NCBI RefSeq assembly: GCF_000425705.1
Contig: NZ_AUDY01000006.1
Span: 1-50,965 of the forward strand
Direction of reading: 5' to 3'
Length of the DNA: 50,965 nucleotides
From: Halobacillus kuroshimensis DSM 18393
GTDB taxonomy: Bacteria > Bacillota > Bacilli > Bacillales > Halobacillaceae
The translations under genes and the position numbers were made by a program. The notes below the pieces were generated by a model. The model saw only the letters and a program-made list of their open reading frames with translations, was not told where the DNA came from and made no database searches. This document shows, one piece after another, positions 10,818 through 18,780 of the stretch. Every line of letters begins with the position of its first letter. The first letter of the stretch is position 1.

Positions 10818-11741
10818 TTACAAGAAAAAAGTAATCAAGGACCCTCCCATAAGCAGTACGGACAATAAGGTGATGGCCGTTAACTCCCCGGAATCGGTGG
10901 TCTTTTTCTTCTGATCTGCGCGGAAATGGACACGTGTTGAAGACGGTGTTTTGTACAGTAGCACACCAGCCATATCTTTTTCCATTTCCGAAGCATCCTT
11001 GTACTTTCCCTTCCAGCCATTTTGGATGATTGTCCGGTATGGTTTGAGTACAGGAGCAGCTGCCAGTTTCTGTTCCAGCGTCTTTCTCGGGGAAGACCCC
11101 CTTTCAAAACGCCCCGCCCCTGCGGTTTCCAGCATAATCATCGTAATCGCGAATAGATCGTAGGAAGGTTCGGCCTTCCTGGAACCCATCCCCCAGTACC
11201 CGCGGTCATAGAACTCCGTGTATTCCTTTATCGCCCTGCCTGCTGCTGTCACACCCCCGACGTCAATAAGCCGGACACGCGAATCAGAAACAAGTAGATT
11301 GTCTGTTTTCAAATCGCCGAACACATACCCAGCTTCGTGAAGCTTGGCAATATCACCCATAATTTGAGCTGCGCAAATACCGACCCATTCTTTCGACTTC
11401 CCCGCCAGAAACTGAGGCAGGGGCTTTCCTTCTATGTATTCCATCACATAAAAAGGCAGCTGATGCCCCCCGGACATCCGGTAGTCATCCACATCAACAA
11501 AAGAAGGCCCAAGTTTTTCCCCTTGGACCTTGCTGAATTTCTTTAGCATGTTCACCTCAAGCATCATCCTGGAGCTGTCGGTTCCCATTTTGAGCGCATA
11601 CGTCTCCCCACGTGTCGAGCGGCATTTATAAACGGTGCCGCACGCTCCTGAACCGAGTTTTTCCATGATGATGTAAGGGTGCTTGTTCCACCTGCCGAGG
11701 ACCTGATGGCCCGGTGAGAAGTTACCAGCCTGTTTCTTCAT
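10818..11741 (-). CDS. yabT: Membrane-anchored Ser/Thr protein kinase, YabT family
   Basis: Hanks-type kinase; the B. subtilis relative acts in spore development and is stimulated by DNA. The 307-residue protein has the glycine loop GSGACGTVYK, the lysine in YALKMG, and the catalytic loop FGDLKTDN (HRD replaced by FGD). DVGG stands in place of DFG. A single C-terminal membrane segment (SVLLMGGSLITFFL) forms the last residues; there is no extracellular sensor domain. The ATG chosen has GGAGAAG upstream and overlaps yabS by 20 bases. Third gene of spoIIE-yabS-yabT. Confidence 0.9.
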   Translation of the reverse strand: MKKQAGNFSPGHQVLGRWNKHPYIIMEKLGSGACGTVYKCRSTRGETYALKMGTDSSRMMLEVNMLKKFSKVQGEKLGPSFVDVDDYRMSGGHQLPFYVMEYIEGKPLPQFLAGKSKEWVGICAAQIMGDIAKLHEAGYVFGDLKTDNLLVSDSRVRLIDVGGVTAAGRAIKEYTEFYDRGYWGMGSRKAEPSYDLFAITMIMLETAGAGRFERGSSPRKTLEQKLAAAPVLKPYRTIIQNGWKGKYKDASEMEKDMAGVLLYKTPSSTRVHFRADQKKKTTDSGELTAITLLSVLLMGGSLITFFL

Positions 11742-12459
11742 AAGGATCTTCTCCATCTTCCAAGTGGGAAGGGGCTGATTTGGCAGCAAAAGCATACAGG
11801 GCCTCTCGAAGAGCAGGGCCTGTCGGTGTGTAGCCGCCGCTGTTCAACTTAGAAAACAAACGGTTGACCGCTCCCAGTTCCGGCGTCCAGTCCACCATCT
11901 GCAGGATCGTATGTTTCGGATCCGGGAAGGTGTAGACACTGAAATCATTGGACCCTGATCGTGCATTGAGGCTTAAGGACAAATCAAAAAGAGCATCTTT
12001 CACTGTAGGAAGCTTATGATGCATGCTTGCACTCACGTCCACGAGCACCAGCACCTCCAGAGCACTGCTTTCCCCAAGCTCATCAACGACTTCCACAACT
12101 TCTCCCCGCTGCTCAGGAGGAAGTTCCTCCAGCGATTGATTTTTTCCCAGAATCTCCTGCAGCTCTTTATTGACGATACCCTGTATCGTCTGGGTCATCG
12201 CCTGTTTCGTCACCATCTGCACGGTCTGGGACAGACTTTTTTGATACACGATCTGACTGATGCCCCCGCCTGCCTCGGCAATCGCTTCTACTTCATCAAG
12301 CCCCTGCGGCCTGCTGTTCTGCCGGTCGTCGAGAACACCAATCACGTTCACCGTTATCCCCTGGCTTCTTGCCAGTGCTGCCACTGCGGCGGGGTCCTCC
12401 CCGTGATTTGAACATCCATCGGTTAACAACAGTATCTGCTTCAGTCGCCCTGTTTTCAT
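11722..12459 (-). CDS. yabS: von Willebrand factor A domain protein YabS
   Basis: Function unknown; conserved beside spoIIE and yabT in spore formers. The 245-residue soluble protein has a metal-site motif DVSAS (about residues 142-146) and GGYTPTGPAL (about 211-220). The segment usually found last in vWA domains (LLLTDGCSN) is instead near the N-terminus, so the fold looks rearranged. ATG with GGAGGGAG upstream. The yabT start lies inside its 3' end. Confidence 0.85.
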   Translation of the reverse strand: MKTGRLKQILLLTDGCSNHGEDPAAVAALARSQGITVNVIGVLDDRQNSRPQGLDEVEAIAEAGGGISQIVYQKSLSQTVQMVTKQAMTQTIQGIVNKELQEILGKNQSLEELPPEQRGEVVEVVDELGESSALEVLVLVDVSASMHHKLPTVKDALFDLSLSLNARSGSNDFSVYTFPDPKHTILQMVDWTPELGAVNRLFSKLNSGGYTPTGPALREALYAFAAKSAPSHLEDGEDPYEETGW

Positions 12460-12522
12460 AATGATGCTCCCTCCTGTTTCGTTGCTTCCATCTTCGCCGA
12501 AAAGGAGGGGTTCTATACGCGG

Positions 12523-14970
12523 TCAGGCCTCTTTTTTCTCTGAAGGAATGGACGCCCACTCCGGGAGATAATGATCGATTCTCGCTACGATGATCGTCAT
12601 ATCATCGACAATGTCACCCGAATGGGTACGGATCACTTCTTCCAGGAGCAGATCAGCCATCACCTGTGGATCCTGACTCGATATTTCGCGGATCTTCCGT
12701 TTGATCCACATTTCCACGTTTTCAATCTGACGCGGTGCTTCCAGTATGCCGTCGCTCATCATAATGAGGAAGTCCCCGGCTTTCAGCTGTTCACTCCTTA
12801 CATCTACATCCACGTCCGGGATAATGCCCATTGGCAGATTCCCGGCTTCGACGGTGTGGATTTTATCTCCTCTTTTTATAAAACTCGGGGTGCTCCCGAC
12901 TTTAATGAACTTGGATGTCGCCTGATGCAGATCAATCACAGCTAAATCCAATGTTGAAAAAATTTCATCATTCGTACGAAGCGACAGGATGGAGTTAATC
13001 GATTGGATCGCTGCTGATTCCTGGATGCCGGACTGTAAAATCTGCTTGAGCAGACGCAGCGTTTCCATACTTTCTTCATGAGCACGTTCCCCGTTACCCA
13101 TTCCATCACTGATCGCCAGGGCATATTTTCCTCTGCCCAGTTCCATCATCGTAAAACTATCTCCGGATACAAACCCGCCCCCTTTAGCTGCATGCGCCAC
13201 TCCGGATTCAATGGCGTAATGTTTGGCGGAGCCAAACGAAAGGTAACACCTGCCCTGCGGATAAGGAGAGATTTCCTCCATCGTTACGACAATCGTCTCT
13301 CCCAGAATGTCGGACAATACCGGTGCAATAATTTTCGCTCCTTCTCCGCGGTAATTATCAATTTCTACAATCAGTTCAAGGTCCATGTTCCCTTCATCCA
13401 ATGAATAGATTTCGAGTTTCTGAATTACCATCCCCATTCGTTCAAGAGCACGATAAATGACATGCTCCTTTTTTTCGTGGTGCTCGCGTTCTTTCACGAT
13501 CTCCTGAGCGAAATTATCCATCACCTCCGAAACCCCCTGCAGCTGTTCCGCCACAAAGCGCCGGCTCTCCAGCACCTGCCGTTTCAACTGCCGGTTGGCA
13601 TGATAAAAAGACAACTCGTGATTCATCGTATCAATCAGCTTCTGCGGCTTGACGCAGTGCTGATCCACACTTTTTCGCAGGCCCCTGCCTGCCTCTCCTT
13701 TCTCATCCAGTTCATGCATCAAATCAGTCATCAAATTATGGGTGTCATCAAAGTTCCGCACCCAGCACTTTTCCTTCATAAAACAGGACTGACAGGTCTT
13801 TTCTGTGACATGGCTCAAGAAGTAATCGATCTCCTCCGCTTCACCGCTTTCCTCCTTTGGAGACTCCAGATATGTGAAACTTCTTGATAAAGCCTGAAAA
13901 ACGTCCGAGAATTTCCCGACCCTTACAGCCGTGACATCCCGGACTTTTTGTAAGTATTTCTGCTGTTCCGAAAAATGTTCATCTGTGCCCGGAACATACT
14001 TGGACAACTGTTTCACCCAGGAGTTCGGCGTGAGAACAAACAACGCCACGGCCCAGGCCGTTGCCCATAAGGAAGCCGGCAGTTCTGTGTCACTGCCCAT
14101 ATAAAAACCGATTAAAAGGGTGCCGACCACCAGACCGGCACTGACTCCTGCTTTTTTCCCCTCCTTCAAGAGCCCGCCAAGCAGGCCGGAAAAAGCCAGC
14201 AGACTCATTTGATAAATATGATCCATATTCGATAAACTCAGCACCAGACCTGTGACGACTCCAACGGTTGAACCGATGGCAGCCCCGGCAATATAGGCGA
14301 GCAGAATGACAAGGTACCGGGCAAATACATCCACGACGGCTACGCCCTGGATCTGCCACCCGATCAATCCTGTCAAAACGGAAGCGAGTAATATAATGAG
14401 GCAGACAATCTCTTCGTTTTTCAACGTAGGCTGAAACCTCTGGGGTGTTAAAATCGGAATGCTCTGCATAAAGATAAGGACAAGGATGAAGCTCAGTATT
14501 CCTTCGGCAGCCATCAATGTAATTTCATAGAGCTGCCAGCGGTCCAGTAAAGCGAGGCTGACGGTGCGGGGAATCAAGCTTGCCATTAATGCCAAAGCCG
14601 GGAGCCACTTCTGGGGGTGACTTGTTTTGCGCAGCCCCAGGCTTAAGAGCAAAAAAGCCGTCGACGCCCCTACAATAAAACCCGCATGCGCGTAGCTGTA
14701 TGTAGAAGCCCCTGCTGCCATCATGATCGTTACGGGTATGACGAGCGGACGCTTCATCCACCAGATCACCGACAGGAAAGCGACACCAAAAGGGGCCATG
14801 GATGATAGAATAATAGCTCGTCCAAGCAGCAGGGCGAGGACCATGTGGAAGACTCCTTTGTCGGCCATAAACGAAACTGTACGGAAAGAAGCTCTTTGGA
14901 AGCCTTGAACCATTCTCGAACTTCGGACGGCTGATTGACGATTTTCCTGCTTCGAAACTGTTTCTAACAT
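12523..14970 (-). CDS. spoIIE: Stage II sporulation protein E, serine phosphatase
   Basis: Dephosphorylates SpoIIAA to release sigma-F in the forespore and works at the polar septum with FtsZ. The 815-residue protein (B. subtilis ~827) has an N-terminal block of about ten membrane helices (residues ~45-330), a central regulatory region with a Cys-rich patch (CQSCFMKEKC), and a C-terminal PP2C phosphatase domain with ISDGMGNGERAHEES and MMSDGILE. The ATG (MLETVSKQ) follows GGAGTGAT; a longer in-frame start adds unrelated residues. The promoter has the unusual spacing of Spo0A-dependent promoters. Confidence 0.96.
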   Translation of the reverse strand: MLETVSKQENRQSAVRSSRMVQGFQRASFRTVSFMADKGVFHMVLALLLGRAIILSSMAPFGVAFLSVIWWMKRPLVIPVTIMMAAGASTYSYAHAGFIVGASTAFLLLSLGLRKTSHPQKWLPALALMASLIPRTVSLALLDRWQLYEITLMAAEGILSFILVLIFMQSIPILTPQRFQPTLKNEEIVCLIILLASVLTGLIGWQIQGVAVVDVFARYLVILLAYIAGAAIGSTVGVVTGLVLSLSNMDHIYQMSLLAFSGLLGGLLKEGKKAGVSAGLVVGTLLIGFYMGSDTELPASLWATAWAVALFVLTPNSWVKQLSKYVPGTDEHFSEQQKYLQKVRDVTAVRVGKFSDVFQALSRSFTYLESPKEESGEAEEIDYFLSHVTEKTCQSCFMKEKCWVRNFDDTHNLMTDLMHELDEKGEAGRGLRKSVDQHCVKPQKLIDTMNHELSFYHANRQLKRQVLESRRFVAEQLQGVSEVMDNFAQEIVKEREHHEKKEHVIYRALERMGMVIQKLEIYSLDEGNMDLELIVEIDNYRGEGAKIIAPVLSDILGETIVVTMEEISPYPQGRCYLSFGSAKHYAIESGVAHAAKGGGFVSGDSFTMMELGRGKYALAISDGMGNGERAHEESMETLRLLKQILQSGIQESAAIQSINSILSLRTNDEIFSTLDLAVIDLHQATSKFIKVGSTPSFIKRGDKIHTVEAGNLPMGIIPDVDVDVRSEQLKAGDFLIMMSDGILEAPRQIENVEMWIKRKIREISSQDPQVMADLLLEEVIRTHSGDIVDDMTIIVARIDHYLPEWASIPSEKKEA

Positions 14971-14997
14971 GTTTATCACTCCTTCTTTGTGAAACCT

Positions 14998-15030
14998 ATT
15001 AAACCACATGAAGAAGAAGCATTTTGTCAA
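14998..15030 (-). promoter_or_regulatory. spoIIE promoter, 21-bp spacing
   Basis: Minus strand TTGACA (15025-15030), 21-bp spacer, TTTAAT (14998-15003). The overlong spacer matches what is known for Spo0A~P-activated spoIIE and spoIIG promoters, which need Spo0A to bring sigma-A polymerase into register. Confidence 0.7.
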
Positions 15031-15056
15031 AACAACAAGAGAGCAGAAACAAAAAC

Positions 15057-15093
15057 TTCGATGCTTTTCTCAGAAGCCGCATCAGATTCTACA
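15057..15093 (-). promoter_or_regulatory. Possible Spo0A boxes upstream of spoIIE
   Basis: Minus strand CATCGAA (15057-15063) and TGTAGAA (15087-15093) match the Spo0A box TGTCGAA at 5 and 6 of 7 positions. Both lie upstream of the spoIIE -35. TGACAAA also overlaps the -35 box. Confidence 0.45.
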
Positions 15094-15183
15094 AAATGTA
15101 TGCCGGGCACATCCACCCCCTCCCAAAAACCCCCCTCTTTCCCTAGCGAAATAAACAGAGTTGTCTGATTTTTTTATTGGTTG

Positions 15184-15212
15184 TTGACTCTTTTTCTATC
15201 ATGGTGTACTAT
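15184..15212 (+). promoter_or_regulatory. Promoter of the Met-Glu tRNA genes
   Basis: TTGACT (15184-15189), 17-bp spacer, TACTAT (15207-15212), about 40 bases before the tRNA-Met gene. Confidence 0.8.
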
Positions 15213-15253
15213 ATTTTTTGTGACGTTGCGAGACAACATCACTTCAAACACAT

Positions 15254-15327
15254 GGCGGTGTAGCTCAGCTGGCTAGAGCGTACGGTTCATACCCGTGAGG
15301 TCGGGGGTTCGATCCCCTCCGCCGCTA
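15254..15327 (+). tRNA. tRNA-Met(CAT), elongator type
   Basis: A cloverleaf folds with acceptor GGCGGTG/CGCCGCT (first pair G-U), anticodon CAT in the loop TTCATAC, and T loop TTCGATC. The first base pair and overall sequence fit the elongator, not initiator, tRNA-Met found at this site in B. subtilis. After discriminator A the genome reads CTA instead of CCA, so the 3' CCA must be added or repaired enzymatically. Confidence 0.93.
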
Positions 15328-15351
15328 CTATTTTTTCAAAAACGTTATATT

Positions 15352-15423
15352 GGCCCGTTGGTCAAGTGGTTAAGACACCGCCCTTTCACGGCGGTATCAC
15401 GGGTTCGAATCCCGTACGGGTCA
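15352..15423 (+). tRNA. tRNA-Glu(TTC)
   Basis: Acceptor GGCCCGT/ACGGGTC with discriminator A, anticodon TTC in CTTTCAC, T arm CGGGTTCGAATCCCG. No CCA is encoded; TCG follows. Lies 24 bases after tRNA-Met on the same transcript. Confidence 0.95.
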
Positions 15424-15443
15424 TCGGAAACATTCTTGTCCAG

Positions 15444-15475
15444 AAAAACGCCTTCCAAATTGGAAGGCGTTTTTT
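15444..15475. terminator. Bidirectional terminator between the tRNAs and the RpiR-type gene
   Basis: AAAAACGCCTTCCA / TGGAAGGCGTTTTTT hairpin with T-runs on both strands. It ends the tRNA transcript on plus and the regulator gene on minus. Confidence 0.9.
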
Positions 15476-15500
15476 CTATGTTCTTTTTCTTTGCAGATCC

Positions 15501-16355
15501 TCAATAAAACACATCGAATTTCTCCCAGATCGATTCCAGATGCTCGAGACGCTTTTCCGTTTCTTCTTCTCTTTCCCTCCCGATCTGTACGAGCAGTGCC
15601 TGAATGACGCTGAGCGGCGCTGTAAACGTATCAATATAAGAATGCATCCGGCTCTTTGCTGTGAGAACCGTATCCGCATAAGCCGAAAGAGGAGAGGAAA
15701 GGGTATCCGTAAGCGCCACTGTTTCTACCCCCTCCTCACAAGCATATGCAAGGATGTCGACGGTACTTTTGCTGTACCGTGGAAAACTGATCCCGATTAC
15801 CACATCCTGTTTCCCGAGACGTGCCAGAAGATCCGCATCCCTCTCCACGGAGTGAATCATGCGGACATCATCGACCACCTTTTCCAAATAGTAATGAAGG
15901 AATCCCCCTAATGCTTCTGCACTCCGGTTCGAAGCAATCCATATTTTATCAGCCTTCCATAAAGCATGGACCGCTTTCATCAGCTCCTTTTCATCCAGCC
16001 TGTCCATCGTCTCTTCCATTTCTGTGATGTCTTCTTTGAGCACGGATTCAAATGAAGGGGAAGTGTTCCCTGTCTTTATTAACCGTTCACTCGTCTTCCA
16101 TTGCTGCTTTAATGATGATTGGATCGCCTCCTGGAATTCTGCAAATCCCCGGAAGCCAAGAAAAACGACAAACCGTGTGATCGTCGCGTCACTAACCTCG
16201 GCCATAGCGGCCAGCTGGCTGACATTCAGGAAAACAACTTCATCCGGCCGGTCCAGCAGAATGGCCGCCACTTTTTTGTGGGAGCGGCTCATCTCCGGAA
16301 GAGACCGGCGGATCGTCTCATATACATTCGGTTCATTCTTCACAGCAGCTGTCAC
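15501..16355 (-). CDS. MurR/RpiR family transcriptional regulator
   Basis: The 284-residue protein has an N-terminal RpiR-type helix-turn-helix (about residues 15-90, VSQLAAMAEVSDATITRF) and a C-terminal SIS sugar-phosphate-type effector domain (about 130-260, VVIGISFPRYSKSTVDIL). Its ATG overlaps the stop of the aminotransferase gene in an ATGA, so the two are translationally coupled. This pair is not present here in B. subtilis. It probably controls its own operon through the TTATGAA array at 17748-17788; the effector is unknown. Confidence 0.88.
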   Translation of the reverse strand: MTAAVKNEPNVYETIRRSLPEMSRSHKKVAAILLDRPDEVVFLNVSQLAAMAEVSDATITRFVVFLGFRGFAEFQEAIQSSLKQQWKTSERLIKTGNTSPSFESVLKEDITEMEETMDRLDEKELMKAVHALWKADKIWIASNRSAEALGGFLHYYLEKVVDDVRMIHSVERDADLLARLGKQDVVIGISFPRYSKSTVDILAYACEEGVETVALTDTLSSPLSAYADTVLTAKSRMHSYIDTFTAPLSVIQALLVQIGREREEETEKRLEHLESIWEKFDVFY

Positions 16356-17719
16356 CCTTTCACGTTCTTGACCGCTTTTTCGTGTGCATCTACAGTAAAC
16401 TGTATGTCTGCTTCCGTATGCACAGAAGACATTGAATAACGGTTGAGCGGTTTCGTATACACACCGAGCTGAAGCAGACGCTCATCCACACGCTTCCTGA
16501 ACGTCATGTCCACGTGTTGAAGATCACGGTAATTACGGATATCCCCATCTGTCATCATCACATTGAAAATACTCCCCGTCCCTACCGTTTTCATTGGTAC
16601 TCCCATGACCTTATACAAGTCTTCCAGGTGTTTGCGCAGTTTGTGCGTCTTGGTCATCAGGTCTTCCATGACGCCCCTCTGCTGAAGCAGATCGATCGTC
16701 GCCATCCCGGCAGCCAGTACGGTCGGATGACCATTGTAGGTACCGCTGTGGAACAGAGCACGCGGCTGATCGGATGAACTGCCGGACATTACATCATAAC
16801 TCCGCTTCGGATTCAGGACCTCCATGACGTTCTCTGCTCCTCCGACGGCACCGACAGGAAAACCTCCGCCCAGCACTTTCCCGAGTGCCGTCAAATCAGG
16901 GATGATGCCATACGTTTTCTGGGCCCCTCCAAGAGATAGGCGGAAGCCTGTTTTCACTTCATCCATAATCAGCAGAATGCCAAGCTCTTTCGTCACGCGG
17001 CGCACGCCGTCCATAAATGACTGATCCGCCGGTATGTAACCGCCCTGAACAGGCTCCATCATAAGGGCGGATATTTCCCCGGCATGACGGCGCAGGATCC
17101 GTTCTGTCGATTCCAGGTCGTTAAACGGAAGAATAATGGTATGATCCTGATAATACTCTGGAAGACCACTCGATTCAGGAACCGGATTCGGCTCTTCCGC
17201 ATCTCCTGCTTCCTGCTCATCCGGATGGATACTCCATAATACTTGATCATACCCTCCATGATAATGCCCTTCAAACTTTGCTATTTTCGGCCGGCCCGTA
17301 TAGGCTTTAGCGACTCTCAGTGCGAGCAGCGTGGCTTCCAGTCCTGAGTTGGTATACCGGACCCGTTCCATGCCTGGATATAACGAACAAAGCTGTTCCG
17401 CCATCTCAACCTCCCCTTCGTGAGGTGTCCCGTAAATCGTCGTTCCATCCTCCTCCATCTGGCGGATAACAGCCTTTTTGATGGAAGGATGGCCATGCCC
17501 GTGAATCAGCGCCCCATAGGACAGAAGGTAATCCACATAATGGTTGCCGTCAGCATCATACAGATGGCTGCCTGCCGCCTTTTTCATAAAAATGGGGTGT
17601 GGATCGAAATACTTGATATTAGCGGTCACACCGCCGGGAATGACCTTTTCAGCTCTTGCATAGGCTTCGGCTGACTGCTGCATCGTTCTATGGTCCGGAT
17701 ACTCTTTCTGTCTATTCAC
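16352..17719 (-). CDS. Class III PLP aminotransferase, glutamate-1-semialdehyde aminomutase-like
   Basis: The 455-residue protein belongs to the HemL-like branch of class III aminotransferases: AGSHLYDADGNHYVDYLLSYGALIHGHGHP near the N-terminus, MDEVKTGFR (Asp that contacts the PLP ring nitrogen) and LTALGKVLGGGFPVGAVGG with the PLP-binding lysine. It is longer than usual HemL, with an acidic insert around residues 175-190, and is probably not the heme enzyme because it sits alone with an RpiR-type regulator. Substrate unknown. A GTG start is chosen, six bases after GGAGGGG. Foreign to this place in B. subtilis. Confidence 0.88.
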   Translation of the reverse strand: MNRQKEYPDHRTMQQSAEAYARAEKVIPGGVTANIKYFDPHPIFMKKAAGSHLYDADGNHYVDYLLSYGALIHGHGHPSIKKAVIRQMEEDGTTIYGTPHEGEVEMAEQLCSLYPGMERVRYTNSGLEATLLALRVAKAYTGRPKIAKFEGHYHGGYDQVLWSIHPDEQEAGDAEEPNPVPESSGLPEYYQDHTIILPFNDLESTERILRRHAGEISALMMEPVQGGYIPADQSFMDGVRRVTKELGILLIMDEVKTGFRLSLGGAQKTYGIIPDLTALGKVLGGGFPVGAVGGAENVMEVLNPKRSYDVMSGSSSDQPRALFHSGTYNGHPTVLAAGMATIDLLQQRGVMEDLMTKTHKLRKHLEDLYKVMGVPMKTVGTGSIFNVMMTDGDIRNYRDLQHVDMTFRKRVDERLLQLGVYTKPLNRYSMSSVHTEADIQFTVDAHEKAVKNVKG

Positions 17720-17747
17720 AACAAACCCCTCCACATTTTGAAATTAT

Positions 17748-17788
17748 TATTTCATAAACAAATAATTATGAAATATTATATTCATAAT
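17748..17788. promoter_or_regulatory. Array of three TTATGAA half-sites, likely operator
   Basis: TATTTCATAA (17748-17757) and TTATGAAATA (17766-17775) form a perfect 10-bp inverted repeat with an 8-bp spacer. A third half-site TTCATAAT (17781-17788) pairs with the middle one across the -10 box. The array covers the -10 and start of the aminotransferase promoter, the place for a repressor. The co-encoded RpiR-type protein is the obvious candidate. Confidence 0.65.
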
Positions 17789-17804
17789 GATCCCATCATT
17801 TCAA
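17775..17804 (-). promoter_or_regulatory. Promoter of the aminotransferase-regulator operon
   Basis: Minus strand TTGAAA (17799-17804), 18-bp spacer, TATAAT (17775-17780). The -10 is flanked on both sides by TTATGAA half-sites. Confidence 0.75.
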
Positions 17805-17833
17805 CCTTGTAAACCGCCTCTGCTTTAGAAATA

Positions 17834-17872
17834 TAAAAAAAGGAACCCATCCACATTTGGATGGGTTCCTTT
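17834..17872 (-). terminator. yabR terminator
   Basis: Minus strand AAGGAACCCATCC, loop, GGATGGGTTCC followed by a run of seven T. Confidence 0.92.
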
Positions 17873-17917
17873 TATATAAAAGATGCGCACCTTTTACTCA
17901 TTGTCCTAGACAGCAAG

Positions 17918-18304
17918 CTATCCTCTTTTAGCACCTCGACCTCCACGTTTGGACTCCGTGTGCTTCTTCAGTGATGCTAAACGTTCGTCGCTATCCTTGA
18001 TAAAACGGTTCATCTTCTGTTCGAATGATTCAGCCGGCTTACGAGGTTTTGGCGGACGACGGTTTTGGTTCTCTTTTGCTTTCTTAATGGAAAGACCGAT
18101 CTTCCCATCATCTCCGACATTAATAACCTTTACTTCCACCTGGTCTCCCTGACTCAGGTGCTCATTAATGTCTTTTACGTAGTTGTCGGCAACTTCACTA
18201 ATGTGAACCAGACCCGTCTTGCCATCCGGCAGCTCGACGAACGCTCCGAAATTAGTGATTCCCGTTACCTTACCCTGCAGCTTGCTGCCTACTTCAATTG
18301 ACAT
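17918..18304 (-). CDS. yabR: S1 domain RNA-binding protein (general stress protein 13 type)
   Basis: The 128-residue protein has one S1/OB-fold RNA-binding domain (residues ~5-75, GKVTGITNFGAFVELPDGKTGLVHISE) followed by a basic Pro/Arg-rich tail ending GGRGAKRG. Homologs are ribosome- or RNA-associated; the exact role is not settled. ATG start with AAGGAGGAGC upstream. It has its own promoter, which overlaps the divIC stop codon. Confidence 0.9.
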   Translation of the reverse strand: MSIEVGSKLQGKVTGITNFGAFVELPDGKTGLVHISEVADNYVKDINEHLSQGDQVEVKVINVGDDGKIGLSIKKAKENQNRRPPKPRKPAESFEQKMNRFIKDSDERLASLKKHTESKRGGRGAKRG

Positions 18305-18354
18305 AAAAAAAATGCTCCTCCTTAAAATTTCGATAAGAATATATCTTCTTATAT

Positions 18355-18384
18355 ATTATATATAAGCTTTGAAAAGAGTGTCAA
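18355..18384 (-). promoter_or_regulatory. yabR promoter
   Basis: Minus strand TTGACA (18379-18384), 18-bp spacer, TATAAT (18355-18360), both consensus. The -35 box contains the TGA stop of divIC. Confidence 0.8.
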
Positions 18385-18764
18385 TAAGACGGATCCTCAT
18401 CAGGCATTTTAAAGATAATTTCGCCTTCTTTAGAGAAGAAATAATTGGTCCTGGCAATTTGGAGAACGTACTCCTCATCATTCAGAAGGTCAATTTCCTC
18501 CTTCAAATCCTTCTCCTCTTTTTCCAAAACACTCATATCCTGTTGCAACTGTTCGAATTCCTCATGTTTCTGTGCATAAAGTGACTGCTGCTTCACATGG
18601 TAAAACACCATGGATCCAGCTACGATCGACACTAACAGGGCAAACATTGCGAGACGGCGTATCAGGCGCTTTTTCTTCCGCTGATGTCTGTCCATATAGG
18701 CATCATAATGCTGCATGTATGTAGAATCCAGACGAGCCACCGACTCCTGCTGTCTCTTTGCCAT
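18381..18764 (-). CDS. divIC: Cell division protein DivIC (FtsB-like)
   Basis: Bitopic septum protein working with FtsL and DivIB. The 127-residue protein has a basic cytoplasmic N-terminus (RKKKRLIRR), one membrane segment (about residues 37-57) and an extracytoplasmic coiled coil (EEFEQLQQDMSVLEKEEKDL) followed by the conserved YVLQIARTNYFFSKEGE. Found downstream of yabP-yabQ as in B. subtilis. Confidence 0.95.
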   Translation of the reverse strand: MAKRQQESVARLDSTYMQHYDAYMDRHQRKKKRLIRRLAMFALLVSIVAGSMVFYHVKQQSLYAQKHEEFEQLQQDMSVLEKEEKDLKEEIDLLNDEEYVLQIARTNYFFSKEGEIIFKMPDEDPSY

Positions 18765-18780
18765 GAAAGTTCGTCCTCCT

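Noticed and set aside
16352-17719. Assignment of the aminotransferase as hemL of heme synthesis
   Set aside because: No heme genes nearby, an acidic insert and pairing with an RpiR-type regulator point to a different substrate; only the family is claimed.
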